DNA of 64,000 bases from Thermotomaculum hydrothermale (lineage in GTDB: Bacteria > Acidobacteriota > Holophagae > Thermotomaculales > Thermotomaculaceae), in contig NZ_AP017470.1 in NCBI RefSeq assembly GCF_016592575.1, forward strand, positions 558,001 through 622,000, in the 5' to 3' direction. This document shows positions 17,067 through 26,067 of this stretch, piece after piece. The position numbers and the translations under genes were made by a program. Under the pieces are notes generated by a model. It searched no databases. It had not been told where the DNA came from and was given only the letters and a program-made list of their open reading frames with translations. Each line of letters opens with the position of its first letter. Positions within the stretch are counted from its first letter, which is position 1.

Positions 17067-19139
17067 TTATTGAGTAGTTACCTCGTTTGAAGGTATTGCT
17101 ATTATATTTGTGTTCCCTTCTGTAAAGGTTAAAGCAAAACCTGTAATATCTCTTTCAGCTGAAACCTTTAAAAATCCCCTTGGTTGAAGGGATGAACCAA
17201 AAAGGTTTTCAAGCATATCCACATATTTTTGTTTTCCACTTAATTCCACTGTTCTTGTTGCCTTTTTAAAACCATAGTAATCGTATAGTTCAAAAGTAAC
17301 TGTATTTGTTCTGTCTGATGTGTTAATAATTGCAATTCCAGTTGATTTTCTGTCAATGTGTTCAATTAAAGGAAAGATAAGCAGTTTTGATGTCTGGTAT
17401 TTTAAAGGAAGGCTTGTTTCTCCACCGGTTGGAATATATTTAAAGGTGATTATTCCCTTTACATTTTCAGTTTTAGATTCAATTTCAATAAATCCCTGGT
17501 CAGGAATTGAAAAATCGAATATATCCGGCACCATTTTTGAGATACCGCCCATTGAAGGCAAGACAAACTCTTTTGTTCCATAATAACTGCCGTTGTTATC
17601 GTAAACTGCAAGTTGAACTTTTTCTCCTATTTCTCCTCCGCATCCAAGAGTTAACCTTGATTCCCACAATCCATTTCTTATATCGTAGTGTGCAAGGTAG
17701 GAAACATTGCCCTTAATTGCAAGGGTAAATTTTATTGTATCTTTCGCTTCCCCTATTTCTGAGACTGTGATGCCTGTTCTATCCCCATTGTAAGCATTGC
17801 TATTTGGGCTGCTTGTAGGAGAAAAAATATCTCCCTGAGTGTAATAATCGCCGGCATCAGCACTCATATTCTGTTCAATTTGTTCCAGTCCATCAGCTTC
17901 CATTAGTCTTAAAAGTTTGTGCTCGGTGTATGAGTTGTCGTAGAGGTAGTCATAACCATATTGGTTTAACCTTGCGTCCACATGCCAGATTAACAACCCG
18001 TCATTTGGATAGGTTACATCGTTTTCTATTCTTTTCCTGTATTGAATCATATAAAACTCGCCAAAGGGAGAGTTTTCAGAATAATTTGGCATAACAAGGA
18101 CAACATCCGGGTTTTCTTCTGATGGATTTAAGGTGATCTCCTGGTCGCCTTCAACAATGATTGTTGGCTCAATCCAGTCAAGCACATACTTTGAGAAACA
18201 GTTGTGGTCTCCCCAGTTGTGATCCATCATATCGAGCCCGCCAACACCACCTTTTGGACCAACAGAGTCATCGTAATCATAATAATCTGGCAATCCTAAA
18301 GCATGGCCTGTTTCATGAATTAAAACATGTGGAGTATACTCAATATCTGTAGCGTTAGGGTCGTAAGGATCAGGGTAATAATAGTTTTCCCACTGCCAGG
18401 AATATCCGCCTAAACTAACCCCGTCAACTTTGAAATCTGTATCCTGAAAGGTAGTCATATATCCCCACCAGAAATCAGACCAGCCTTCATGGGGTCCTGC
18501 CCAGATTATTGCAAAGTAGTCTATTTTCCCATCTCCGTCATTGTCATACTTTGAAAAGTCAACACCCTGCTCATCATAATACTGGAAAACTTCTTTTATA
18601 AAGTTCTCCCTTCCTGTATTATTTTTTTGAATCTGGTCTCTATTGTAAGGTGCCTGATACCATCCTAAAACATCACCTTGAAGGTTAAGTTTTCCATAAG
18701 AAGCCCTGTTGTAATAGTTGTGTAAACTTTCATATGGGTATTCATCAGGGTTTCCATTTCCAAAAACCTTATTTCTCACCGTGTCAATGTCTGTGTAATG
18801 AGGATAATCCTGAAATTCCACGCATATAATTAAAACATTAACATCTCCTGTGGTTGGCATATTTCTCCAGCCTAAAGGTGGGGTTTTCAGGTTTTTTAAT
18901 TTATCTGTTTCTCCTTTTGCCTTATACACTGCTTTAAGCAACTTATAGTGAAGATAGGCTCCTGCACCCTCAGGCATTTTGTAATTTCCGTACGATTTTG
19001 CCCTTTGAATTCTTTCAGCTAATGTTCCATCTTTTTTGTATTTTTGTATCATTTCTCTTGTTGGCGGTTCAAGTGCCCATAGTGATGGAATAAAAAGAAT
19101 TGTTGCCAGAAAAAGTGAAAAAACTTTTTTAAGCCTCAT
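17067..19139 (-). CDS. Secreted M6-family metalloprotease (immune inhibitor A type)
   Basis: A zinc metallopeptidase exported across the inner membrane. The 690-residue precursor has a signal peptide (FSLFLATILFIPSLWA) and a propeptide. The M6 catalytic domain has Asp-rich Ca2+-binding motifs such as KYDNDGDGKIDYF and the zinc site VLIHETGHALGLPDYYD; GGVGGLDMMDH after it is the downstream met-turn region. The last roughly 100 residues are a beta-sandwich domain with the pattern STGIAIINTSD...VTFELYDYYG, which recurs in the 815-residue protein at 44.2 kb. RBS AAGGAGG. It is monocistronic with its own promoter and terminator. Confidence 0.9.
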   Translation of the reverse strand: MRLKKVFSLFLATILFIPSLWALEPPTREMIQKYKKDGTLAERIQRAKSYGNYKMPEGAGAYLHYKLLKAVYKAKGETDKLKNLKTPPLGWRNMPTTGDVNVLIICVEFQDYPHYTDIDTVRNKVFGNGNPDEYPYESLHNYYNRASYGKLNLQGDVLGWYQAPYNRDQIQKNNTGRENFIKEVFQYYDEQGVDFSKYDNDGDGKIDYFAIIWAGPHEGWSDFWWGYMTTFQDTDFKVDGVSLGGYSWQWENYYYPDPYDPNATDIEYTPHVLIHETGHALGLPDYYDYDDSVGPKGGVGGLDMMDHNWGDHNCFSKYVLDWIEPTIIVEGDQEITLNPSEENPDVVLVMPNYSENSPFGEFYMIQYRKRIENDVTYPNDGLLIWHVDARLNQYGYDYLYDNSYTEHKLLRLMEADGLEQIEQNMSADAGDYYTQGDIFSPTSSPNSNAYNGDRTGITVSEIGEAKDTIKFTLAIKGNVSYLAHYDIRNGLWESRLTLGCGGEIGEKVQLAVYDNNGSYYGTKEFVLPSMGGISKMVPDIFDFSIPDQGFIEIESKTENVKGIITFKYIPTGGETSLPLKYQTSKLLIFPLIEHIDRKSTGIAIINTSDRTNTVTFELYDYYGFKKATRTVELSGKQKYVDMLENLFGSSLQPRGFLKVSAERDITGFALTFTEGNTNIIAIPSNEVTTQ

Positions 19140-19170
19140 TAAAAATCCTCCTTAAATAAATTAAGCTTCT

Positions 19171-19198
19171 ATTTTAAATTATTAGGATATTTGTTCAA
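19171..19198 (-). promoter_or_regulatory. Possible promoter of the M6 protease gene
   Basis: On the minus strand TTGAAC (19193-19198) and TAAAAT (19171-19176) are 16 bases apart, about 30 bases from the start codon at 19139. Confidence 0.45.
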
Positions 19199-19252
19199 TA
19201 AGAATTTTTATATTTTTGTTAAAATTTATTTATGAGAGTTAAGGGAATAAAA

Positions 19253-19915
19253 ATGGAAGAAATTTTGTCTGTCAGTATTGATAAGTTTTTAGAGGAGAAC
19301 TTCTTTTTTGATTTTGGGGATCCTGTTGTTGCTGAAAAAACAAACTCAATTATAAATGGATGCAAAAACGAAAGAGAAAAGGCTGTTAAGCTTTTTAATT
19401 TTGTTAGAGATGAGATAACTTACACAATGTACACAGGTTTTTTCCCTGAAAAAAACTATAAGGCAAGCGTTATTTTAAAACGAAGAAAGGGTTTTTGCAT
19501 TCAAAAGGCTATACTCCTTGTTGCAATGTTAAGGTGTGCTGGCATCCCTTCTGCAATTGCTTTTGCTGATATTGTAAATTACAAAATTCCTGAAGATGCA
19601 CTTGAGTTTCTTGGAACAAATTACTTTTCATACCATGGATTTGTTGTTTTAAATTTAAATGGAAAATGGATTAAAGTAACTCCAACTTTTGATAAAAATA
19701 CCTGTTTAAAGGCAGGGTATCCTATTCTTGATTTTGATGGGGAGAATGATGTTATTTTCCCTGAATATCTTGAAAATGGGGAAAAGTTTATTGAATACAA
19801 AAAACATCACGGAATATACTTTGAAGTGCCGTTTCAGGAAATTATTGAAAGCTGGAAAGAGATTTACGGTGAAGAAAGGCTGAATTTGTGGATAAAAGAA
19901 TCAGAAAAATTTTAA
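19253..19915 (+). CDS. Transglutaminase-like (protease-type) domain protein
   Basis: The fold uses a Cys-His-Asp triad for hydrolysis or acyl transfer. In 220 residues the triad is seen as Cys in KRRKGFCIQKAILLVAMLR, His in FSYHGFVVLNLNGKW and Asp in TPTFDKN. There is no signal peptide, so the protein is probably cytoplasmic. ATG 19253 is preceded by AAGGGA and is preferred to the in-frame ATG at 19232. It is followed by lemA and a DUF2207 gene; I cannot say whether they share a transcript. Substrate is unknown. Confidence 0.83.
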   Translation: MEEILSVSIDKFLEENFFFDFGDPVVAEKTNSIINGCKNEREKAVKLFNFVRDEITYTMYTGFFPEKNYKASVILKRRKGFCIQKAILLVAMLRCAGIPSAIAFADIVNYKIPEDALEFLGTNYFSYHGFVVLNLNGKWIKVTPTFDKNTCLKAGYPILDFDGENDVIFPEYLENGEKFIEYKKHHGIYFEVPFQEIIESWKEIYGEERLNLWIKESEKF

Positions 19916-19987
19916 TTTAATTAAAATTGTCATCCTCCAATATAGTAAAATTATAGAAAAGTTATTTTAAAAAATAAGGATGGTTTT

Positions 19988-20503
19988 ATGAGTACAGTTT
20001 TAATTATTTTTTGTCTGGTTATTCTTTTTTACCTGATTTTTATCTATAACAAAATTATTTATTTCAAAAACCTTGCAAAGCAGGCTGAGGCTGATATTGA
20101 TGTTTTTTTAAAGAAAAGGCACGATTTACTTGGGAAATTAATTGATGTTGTTAAGGGGTATTCTGATTTTGAAAAATCAACCCTTAAAAGAATTGTTGAG
20201 GTAAGAAACCTTGCATTTAAGCAGAATGTTAAAAATGCTGGAGAGTTAGAGGGAGAAATTAGAGAGGGTATAAAATCCCTGTTTGCCCTCGTTGAAAACT
20301 ATCCTGATTTAAAGGCAAATGAGAACTATCTTGAATTGCAAAAGGAAATTACAGACATTGAAGAGGATTTGCAAAAGGCAAGAAGGTTTTATAACGGTGT
20401 TGTTCAGTCTTACAACACCTTTATTGAGAAGTTTCCAAATATAATTGTTGCAAAGGTTTTTAATTTAAAACCGCTTAAATACTTTGATTTTAAGGAGGCT
20501 TAA
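19988..20503 (+). CDS. lemA: LemA family protein
   Basis: LemA proteins have an N-terminal membrane segment and a long helical periplasmic domain; their biochemical role is unclear. The 171 residues begin with a hydrophobic helix (VLIIFCLVILFYLIFIY) followed by the typical helical pattern KQAEADIDVFLKKRHDLLGKL and a C-terminal RRFYNGVVQSYNTFIEKFPN. The latter two are family signatures. The pairing with a DUF2207 protein, one base downstream, is a frequent arrangement. RBS AAGGATGG. Confidence 0.92.
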   Translation: MSTVLIIFCLVILFYLIFIYNKIIYFKNLAKQAEADIDVFLKKRHDLLGKLIDVVKGYSDFEKSTLKRIVEVRNLAFKQNVKNAGELEGEIREGIKSLFALVENYPDLKANENYLELQKEITDIEEDLQKARRFYNGVVQSYNTFIEKFPNIIVAKVFNLKPLKYFDFKEA

Positions 20504-20504
20504 T

Positions 20505-22379
20505 ATGAAGCATCTTTTTTCAGTTTTGCTTTTATGTTTTTTAGCATTATCTCTCTTTGCCTCTGAAGAGATTCTTGATTATCAAAGTGATATTACAATT
20601 GGGAGAGATAATACACTTTTAGTTATAGAGAGTATAACGGTAAGGGCAGAGGGGAAAAAGATAAAGAGGGGTATTTACAGAGAGTTTCCCACTGATTATG
20701 TGGATAGCATGGGAAGAAGGGTAAAGGTTAGATTTAAGGTTGAGTCTGTTGAGAGAAATGGAGAAAGAATTAATTACTGGGTTGAGAGAAGGGTAAACGG
20801 TTACAGGGTTTATATGGGTTCAAAAAATTATTACCTTAAACCAGGGGTTTATACCTTTAGATTAACCTATATTACAGACAGACAGATTGGCTTTTTTAAA
20901 GACCACGATGAATTGTACTGGAATGTTACAGGGCAGGGCTGGATTTTCCCTATAAAACAGGTTACTGCTTATGTTTCTTTGCCTGAGGGGTGCAAAACTG
21001 ATGATTTTTTAAAGTGGACTGCTTATACAGGTTATAGAGGTTCAAGGGAAAAGTCTTTTAAGGCTTATTTTGACACAATGGGAAGGCTTGTTTTTGAAAG
21101 CACAAGGCCTTTGTCTTCCAATGAGGGAATGACGATTGTTGTTGCATTTAGAAAGGGGATTGTTCACGAACCTTCAGCTAAAGAAAAGATGATGTTTATT
21201 TTAGAGGATAATAAAAATATTTTAGGTGGGTTAATAGGGTTGCTTATAGTTTTGCTTTATTATTTAATTGTATGGTTTTATGTTGGAAGAGACCCTGAAA
21301 AAGGGCCAATTGTTCCTCAATTTGAACCACCTGATAATCTCTCCCCGGCACAGGTTTGTTATATAGCACACATGGGTTATTCAATAAAATGTTTACTTGC
21401 TGCTTTGGTTAATATGGCAATAAAGGGTGTGTTAAAAATTAAAGAAGAGGATAATATTTTTGCTTTGAAAAGAAAATCCACCGATACTTCAAACCTCTCG
21501 CCTGAAGAGTTAAAACTTTTTGGAAGCTGGCTGGCTATAGGTGGCTATTTTAAGTTTAAACAGTCAAACTACGCTGAAATTCAAGACGGAATTAAGGGTT
21601 TTAAAAAGATTTTAAAAAACACGCTTGAGGGGACTTATTTTCATTCAAACTCTAAATTTTTAATTCCAGGGATTATTCTTTCCTTATTTACACTCTTTGT
21701 TATTGCTATTTATTCAAGGATTCCTCCGGTTGCCGGTTTTATTCTTTTCTGGCTTTCATTCTGGACATTTGGAGTTGTGGCTATCTGGAGCCAATTTATC
21801 AGTAGCTTAAAATCAAGAACTTCTATTGTAAATATTATAGGGTTAGGCTTAGTTTCCATTCTTTTTACATTAGGTGAATTTGGTGGATTTTTTATGCTTA
21901 CAAAAGCAGCATCTGTTGAGGCAGGATTTATTGTTGTGGCTTTAGCAATTGTCAACATACTTTTCTTTTACCTGATTAAAGCACCAACCAGATACGGCAG
22001 AAGGGTAATGGATAAAATTGAAGGATTAAAACTATATCTCTCAATGGCAGAAGACGATTACATTAAGTATAAATTGAAATTCACAAAAGATGTAAATACT
22101 TTTAAATGGTTTCTCCCTTATGCCATTGCATTAGGGGTAGAGAAAAAATGGAGTGAAAAGTTTGAAGGGGCAATTGATAAGGCCGCACTTTCTGAACATT
22201 TTGAAGGTAGCAGGTTTTATGCAGGTGGATTTTTTGCTACAAACTTTTCTTCAACCTTTGCATCTTCAATGTCTTCCGCAATATCCTCATCTTCAAGTGC
22301 TCCTGACTCATCCTCTGGCTTTTCAGGTGGAGGTGGTGCCGGCGGAGGCGGCGGCGGAGGCGGTGGAGGTGGATTTTAA
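20505..22379 (+). CDS. DUF2207 membrane protein with Gly-rich C-terminus
   Basis: The 624-residue protein starts at ATG 20505, behind AAGGAGG. It has a signal peptide (LFSVLLLCFLALSLFA), an extracytoplasmic N-terminal domain typical of DUF2207 (YQSDITIGRDNTLLVIESI), a membrane helix around residue 245 (GGLIGLLIVLLYYLIVWFYV), a cytoplasmic section, a cluster of four further hydrophobic segments around residues 385-500 and a tail ending in a Ser-rich then poly-Gly stretch. The Gly/Ser tail is a hallmark of this family. It follows lemA by one base. Function is unknown; related pairs are suspected of acting at the envelope. Confidence 0.87.
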   Translation: MKHLFSVLLLCFLALSLFASEEILDYQSDITIGRDNTLLVIESITVRAEGKKIKRGIYREFPTDYVDSMGRRVKVRFKVESVERNGERINYWVERRVNGYRVYMGSKNYYLKPGVYTFRLTYITDRQIGFFKDHDELYWNVTGQGWIFPIKQVTAYVSLPEGCKTDDFLKWTAYTGYRGSREKSFKAYFDTMGRLVFESTRPLSSNEGMTIVVAFRKGIVHEPSAKEKMMFILEDNKNILGGLIGLLIVLLYYLIVWFYVGRDPEKGPIVPQFEPPDNLSPAQVCYIAHMGYSIKCLLAALVNMAIKGVLKIKEEDNIFALKRKSTDTSNLSPEELKLFGSWLAIGGYFKFKQSNYAEIQDGIKGFKKILKNTLEGTYFHSNSKFLIPGIILSLFTLFVIAIYSRIPPVAGFILFWLSFWTFGVVAIWSQFISSLKSRTSIVNIIGLGLVSILFTLGEFGGFFMLTKAASVEAGFIVVALAIVNILFFYLIKAPTRYGRRVMDKIEGLKLYLSMAEDDYIKYKLKFTKDVNTFKWFLPYAIALGVEKKWSEKFEGAIDKAALSEHFEGSRFYAGGFFATNFSSTFASSMSSAISSSSSAPDSSSGFSGGGGAGGGGGGGGGGGF

Positions 22380-22453
22380 AATTCAGGGAGGGAGAAGGTA
22401 TTGGGTTAAAGGTAATTAGCGGTTTAGGGTGGGGGTAAATGTTTTAGGGGAAA

Positions 22454-22547
22454 ATTATGAATGATGAATTATGAATTATAGATTGAGGAGTGTTTTTTAT
22501 TTTAAAGTTATTTTTCCTCAATTTAAAATCCATAATCTAAAATCAAG
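22454..22547. repeat. AT-rich palindromic repeat (family copy A)
   Basis: The core GATTGAGGA (22481-22489) faces TCCTCAATT (22515-22523) across a T/A-rich loop, and the arms continue as ATTATGAATTATA on the left and CCATAATCTAAAATC on the right. The same words recur in the 43.8-51.6 kb island. It occupies the 284-base gap between the DUF2207 gene and lysS; no gene is visible in that gap. Confidence 0.7.
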
Positions 22548-22596
22548 AATTTTTTTAAAATATTTTTGCCGATTTCAATTCTTCTTTTGCTTTCCG

Positions 22597-22625
22597 TTGA
22601 CTGAAGTGGTTAATTCTCCTATAAT
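22597..22625 (+). promoter_or_regulatory. Sigma-70-type promoter for the lysS-envelope operon
   Basis: TTGACT (22597-22602) and a perfect TATAAT (22620-22625) are spaced by exactly 17 bases, 38 bases ahead of the lysS start. It is among the best promoter matches I see in the window. Confidence 0.75.
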
Positions 22626-22663
22626 TCAATTTGTTTAAAATTAAATAAAGGAAGAGGTTTGTT

Positions 22664-24175
22664 ATGACAAACGAAAAACAGGTAAACGAATATATTGCTA
22701 ACAGGCGTAATAATTTAAAGGCATTGGTTGATGCAGGAATCAACCCTTATCCCGTTAAATTTGAGTACGATATTACCCCTGCAGAGATTAAAGAGGTTTT
22801 TGAAAAATACGATACAGAGCAACTTGCTGAATTAAACAAAAAGGTTAAAACCTGTGGGAGAATTGTGGCCAAAAGGGTTATGGGCAAGGTTACCTTTATG
22901 CATATTTTTGACGAAGGGGTAAAACTCCAGCTATTTTTTGCACAGGACAAAATAGGAAAACCCAGCTATAAACTTTTAAAAAAGATTGAAGTAGGTGATT
23001 TTATAGGGGTTGAAGGTGTTTTGTTCAGAACAAAGACAAATGAGTTAACTGTAAATGTTGAAAGCTATACATTTCTTGCGAAAGCGATAAGGCCTCTTCC
23101 TGAAAAGTGGCATGGGCTTCAGGACAAGGAATTAAGGTATAGACAGAGATACCTTGATTTGCTTACAAACGAGGAAGTAAGGAAAACTTTTGTTTTAAGA
23201 AGCAGGATTATTTCTGAAATCAGAAAATTCTTTGAATCAAGGGGGTACATAGAGGTTGAAACACCAATGATGCAGTTAATTCCAGGTGGTGCCGCCGCAA
23301 GACCATTTATTACCCACCACAATGCCCTTGATATTGATTTATATTTGCGAATTGCCCCTGAATTGTACCTTAAAAGGCTGATTATTGGTGGATTTAACAA
23401 AGTTTTTGAGATTAACAGGAATTTTAGAAATGAAGGTGTTGATACCCAGCACAACCCTGAATTTACTATGATTGAGTTTTACGAAGCTTATGCTGATTTA
23501 AGGGATATGATGAGGATTACAGAGGAGTTGTTTACCACAATTTGTGATAATGTAATAGGTAAAAGAAAGATTAAATACCTTGACCATGAGATAGATTTTT
23601 CAACACCTTTCAGGAAAATGACAATGAGAGAGGCTATTGTTGAGTTTGGGAAGGATATAAAGTACGAGGATTTAAACTCCAAAGAAACCCTCTTGCCAAT
23701 TGCAAAAAGGTTGGAGATAGAAGATGCTGAAAAATTAAATTACGGTAAATTATTGTCTGAAGTTTTTGAGGCAGTGGCAGAGGAAAAGCTTATACAACCA
23801 ACATTTATAACTGAGTATCCGATTGAGGTTTCCCCCCTGACAAAAACTATTGAGGGAGACGATAGATTTGTTGACAGGTTTGAGTTGTTTATTGCCGGCA
23901 TGGAACTTGCTAATGCATACAGTGAGTTAAATGACCCTGATGAGCAGTTGAGAAGGTTTAAAATGCAGTTAAAAGAGAGGGAAAAGGGAGACGATGAGGC
24001 ACAGATGATGGACGAAGATTTCCTCGTTGCAATGGAGCATGGAATGCCGCCAACAGGGGGAGAAGGAATAGGAATTGACAGGCTTGTAATGATTTTTACA
24101 AATTCACCTTCAATCAGGGATGTAATTTTATTCCCTTATATGAGGCCTAAAAAAGAGGAAAAGCAAGAAAAATAG
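22664..24175 (+). CDS. lysS: Lysyl-tRNA synthetase (class II)
   Basis: It charges tRNA-Lys. The 503-residue protein has the N-terminal OB-fold anticodon-binding domain ([18 protein letters not shown]) and the class II motifs: motif 1 around [23 protein letters not shown], motif 2 [20 protein letters not shown] and motif 3 [10 protein letters not shown]. Motif 2 and the ending match bacterial LysRS. A strong promoter and RBS GGAAGAGG precede it; lolC begins four bases after its stop. Confidence 0.97.
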   Translation: MTNEKQVNEYIANRRNNLKALVDAGINPYPVKFEYDITPAEIKEVFEKYDTEQLAELNKKVKTCGRIVAKRVMGKVTFMHIFDEGVKLQLFFAQDKIGKPSYKLLKKIEVGDFIGVEGVLFRTKTNELTVNVESYTFLAKAIRPLPEKWHGLQDKELRYRQRYLDLLTNEEVRKTFVLRSRIISEIRKFFESRGYIEVETPMMQLIPGGAAARPFITHHNALDIDLYLRIAPELYLKRLIIGGFNKVFEINRNFRNEGVDTQHNPEFTMIEFYEAYADLRDMMRITEELFTTICDNVIGKRKIKYLDHEIDFSTPFRKMTMREAIVEFGKDIKYEDLNSKETLLPIAKRLEIEDAEKLNYGKLLSEVFEAVAEEKLIQPTFITEYPIEVSPLTKTIEGDDRFVDRFELFIAGMELANAYSELNDPDEQLRRFKMQLKEREKGDDEAQMMDEDFLVAMEHGMPPTGGEGIGIDRLVMIFTNSPSIRDVILFPYMRPKKEEKQEK

Positions 24176-24179
24176 GTTA

Positions 24180-25397
24180 ATGAAAGCTGAAACCTTTATT
24201 GCTTTAAGGTACCTTAAAGCAAAGAGACATCAAACTTTTATAGGAATAATTACAATTATTTCCGTTCTTGGAATAATTATAGGCACTTTTTCTCTTATTA
24301 TAGCCCTCTCACTAATGACAGGGTTTCACAACAAAATGAAGGAAAATTTGCTTGATGCAAATTCACACCTGTCTGTGCACAGTCTTAGCGACACAATGGA
24401 GATTAAAGAGGCTGAAGAAATTATAAAAAAAGCGTCAAAATTGCACTATTTTAAAGCAGGCTCTTATGCCGTATTGACACAGGGGTTGTTAAGAGGAGGG
24501 TTATCCTCAGAATCCAAGCCTGTTGTTGTTAAAGGGGTTCTTTTAAATGAGGAAAAAAAGGTCACTACAATTTTAGATTCAATTAATTTAAAGACCATTC
24601 CCTTAAACGGTGTCGTAATAGGCGAGGAGCTTGCAAAGAGGCAGGGATTAACAATAGGGGATAAGGTTACTGTTTTGTTTTTTAAACCAACCCAAACTCC
24701 TCTGGGGATTATGCCAAGGATAAGGACTTACACTGTTTCAGGTATTTTTTCAAGTGGTATTTACGAGTATGACAAAAACTGGGTTTTTGTAAATTTGAAG
24801 AATCTTCAAAGTGTTTTAAACCTGAAAAACAAAGTTGATTTTGTTCAGTTCAGGTGTTCTTCAATTGATAAAATCGATAAGTTTAAAAGCGAATTGAAAA
24901 AGGTGTTAAGTCCTAAATTTTTTATTATTGATTTAAGGGATACAAACAAAAAACTTTTTGCAGCAATTAAGATTGAAAAGATTATAGTATCTTTGATTAT
25001 AGGTTTAATTGTACTCGTTGCTGCCTTGAATATTACCTCTTCTCTAATTTTGATGGTTATGGAGAAGAGAAAAGACATAGGTATTTTAAAGGCTATGGGC
25101 ATGAAAAATAAGCAAATAATGAAGATTTTTAAATTTCAGGGAATTGTTATAGGTTTTGTAGGTTCATTTTTGGGGTGTTCATTGGGAGTTATAACAGCAT
25201 ATTTTGGGAATAAATACCAGTTGATAAAACTACCCCCTGATGTTTACGACTTTCTCTCTTTTATTCCCTTTGATGTAAGGTTCACCGATGTTGCGCTGGT
25301 TTTTCTTTGTACTGTATTAATAACATATCTTGCAACAATCTATCCTGCTAAAAGAGCTGCAGAGTTAGACCCTGCTAAGGCGGTAAGGTATGAGTAA
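24180..25397 (+). CDS. lolC: Lipoprotein-releasing ABC transporter permease LolC/LolE
   Basis: A permease of the LolCDE complex that lifts outer-membrane lipoproteins from the inner membrane and hands them to LolA. The 405 residues have the four-helix layout of the family, with one membrane helix near the N-terminus (IGIITIISVLGIIIGTFSLI), a large periplasmic domain and three helices after residue 260. The C-terminal GILKAMGMKNKQIMKIFKFQG is an FtsX/LolC motif. Only one permease gene is present, so it could act as a homodimer, as is known for single LolF-type systems. It overlaps lolD by eight bases. Confidence 0.9.
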   Translation: MKAETFIALRYLKAKRHQTFIGIITIISVLGIIIGTFSLIIALSLMTGFHNKMKENLLDANSHLSVHSLSDTMEIKEAEEIIKKASKLHYFKAGSYAVLTQGLLRGGLSSESKPVVVKGVLLNEEKKVTTILDSINLKTIPLNGVVIGEELAKRQGLTIGDKVTVLFFKPTQTPLGIMPRIRTYTVSGIFSSGIYEYDKNWVFVNLKNLQSVLNLKNKVDFVQFRCSSIDKIDKFKSELKKVLSPKFFIIDLRDTNKKLFAAIKIEKIIVSLIIGLIVLVAALNITSSLILMVMEKRKDIGILKAMGMKNKQIMKIFKFQGIVIGFVGSFLGCSLGVITAYFGNKYQLIKLPPDVYDFLSFIPFDVRFTDVALVFLCTVLITYLATIYPAKRAAELDPAKAVRYE

Positions 25398-26067
25398 ACT
25401 CTTAAAGGTAGATTCTATTTCAAAAAGTTATAAAACAGGAAATAAAGTATTAAAAGTATTGGAAAATATATCCTTTGATTTGAATAAAGGTGAATTTCTG
25501 GCAATAACAGGTGTTTCCGGGGTAGGGAAAAGTACTTTGCTTAACCTTGTTGGATTATTAGACAAGCCTGATTCAGGCGAAATTGAATTAGGTAATGTTA
25601 AGTATTCTTCATTAACAGAAGACCAGAAAAGCACTTTCAGAAATAAGCATTTAGGATTTGTTTTTCAATTCCACCACCTTTTACCAGAATTCACCGTCAT
25701 AGAAAATATAGCAATGCCTTTTGTTATAGGAAATGGGGATTTTGATAAAGGATTTAAAAAGGCTGAAATGCTTGCAAAAGCGGTAGGGCTGGGAGAAAGG
25801 CTTGAGCACTTTCCTACAATGCTTTCAGGAGGTGAACAGCAAAGGGTTGCTGTTGCAAGGGCAATAGTTAATAATCCGGATTTATTGTTGATGGATGAGC
25901 CGACAGGAAACCTTGACCCTAAAACTGGAAAGATGGTAATGGACTATGTTTTCCAATTAAGAAATACTTATAATTTAAGTTGTATTATTGTTACTCATAA
26001 TATAGAAATAGCCAAAAGATGTGATAAAATCTTTTCTATGGAAACGCTGGAGTGTAATTATGTTTGA
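25390..26067 (+). CDS. lolD: Lipoprotein-releasing ABC transporter ATP-binding protein LolD
   Basis: The ATPase partner of LolC. It has Walker A GVSGVGKSTLLN, a Q loop (VFQFHHLLPEFTVIENI), the signature MLSGGEQQRVAVARAI and Walker B LLLMDEPTGNLDP followed by the H loop (THNIE). The match to the MacB/LolD group is clear, with the linkage to lolC deciding for LolD. 225 residues, the usual length. Its last eight bases overlap clpC. Confidence 0.92.
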   Translation: MSKLLKVDSISKSYKTGNKVLKVLENISFDLNKGEFLAITGVSGVGKSTLLNLVGLLDKPDSGEIELGNVKYSSLTEDQKSTFRNKHLGFVFQFHHLLPEFTVIENIAMPFVIGNGDFDKGFKKAEMLAKAVGLGERLEHFPTMLSGGEQQRVAVARAIVNNPDLLLMDEPTGNLDPKTGKMVMDYVFQLRNTYNLSCIIVTHNIEIAKRCDKIFSMETLECNYV

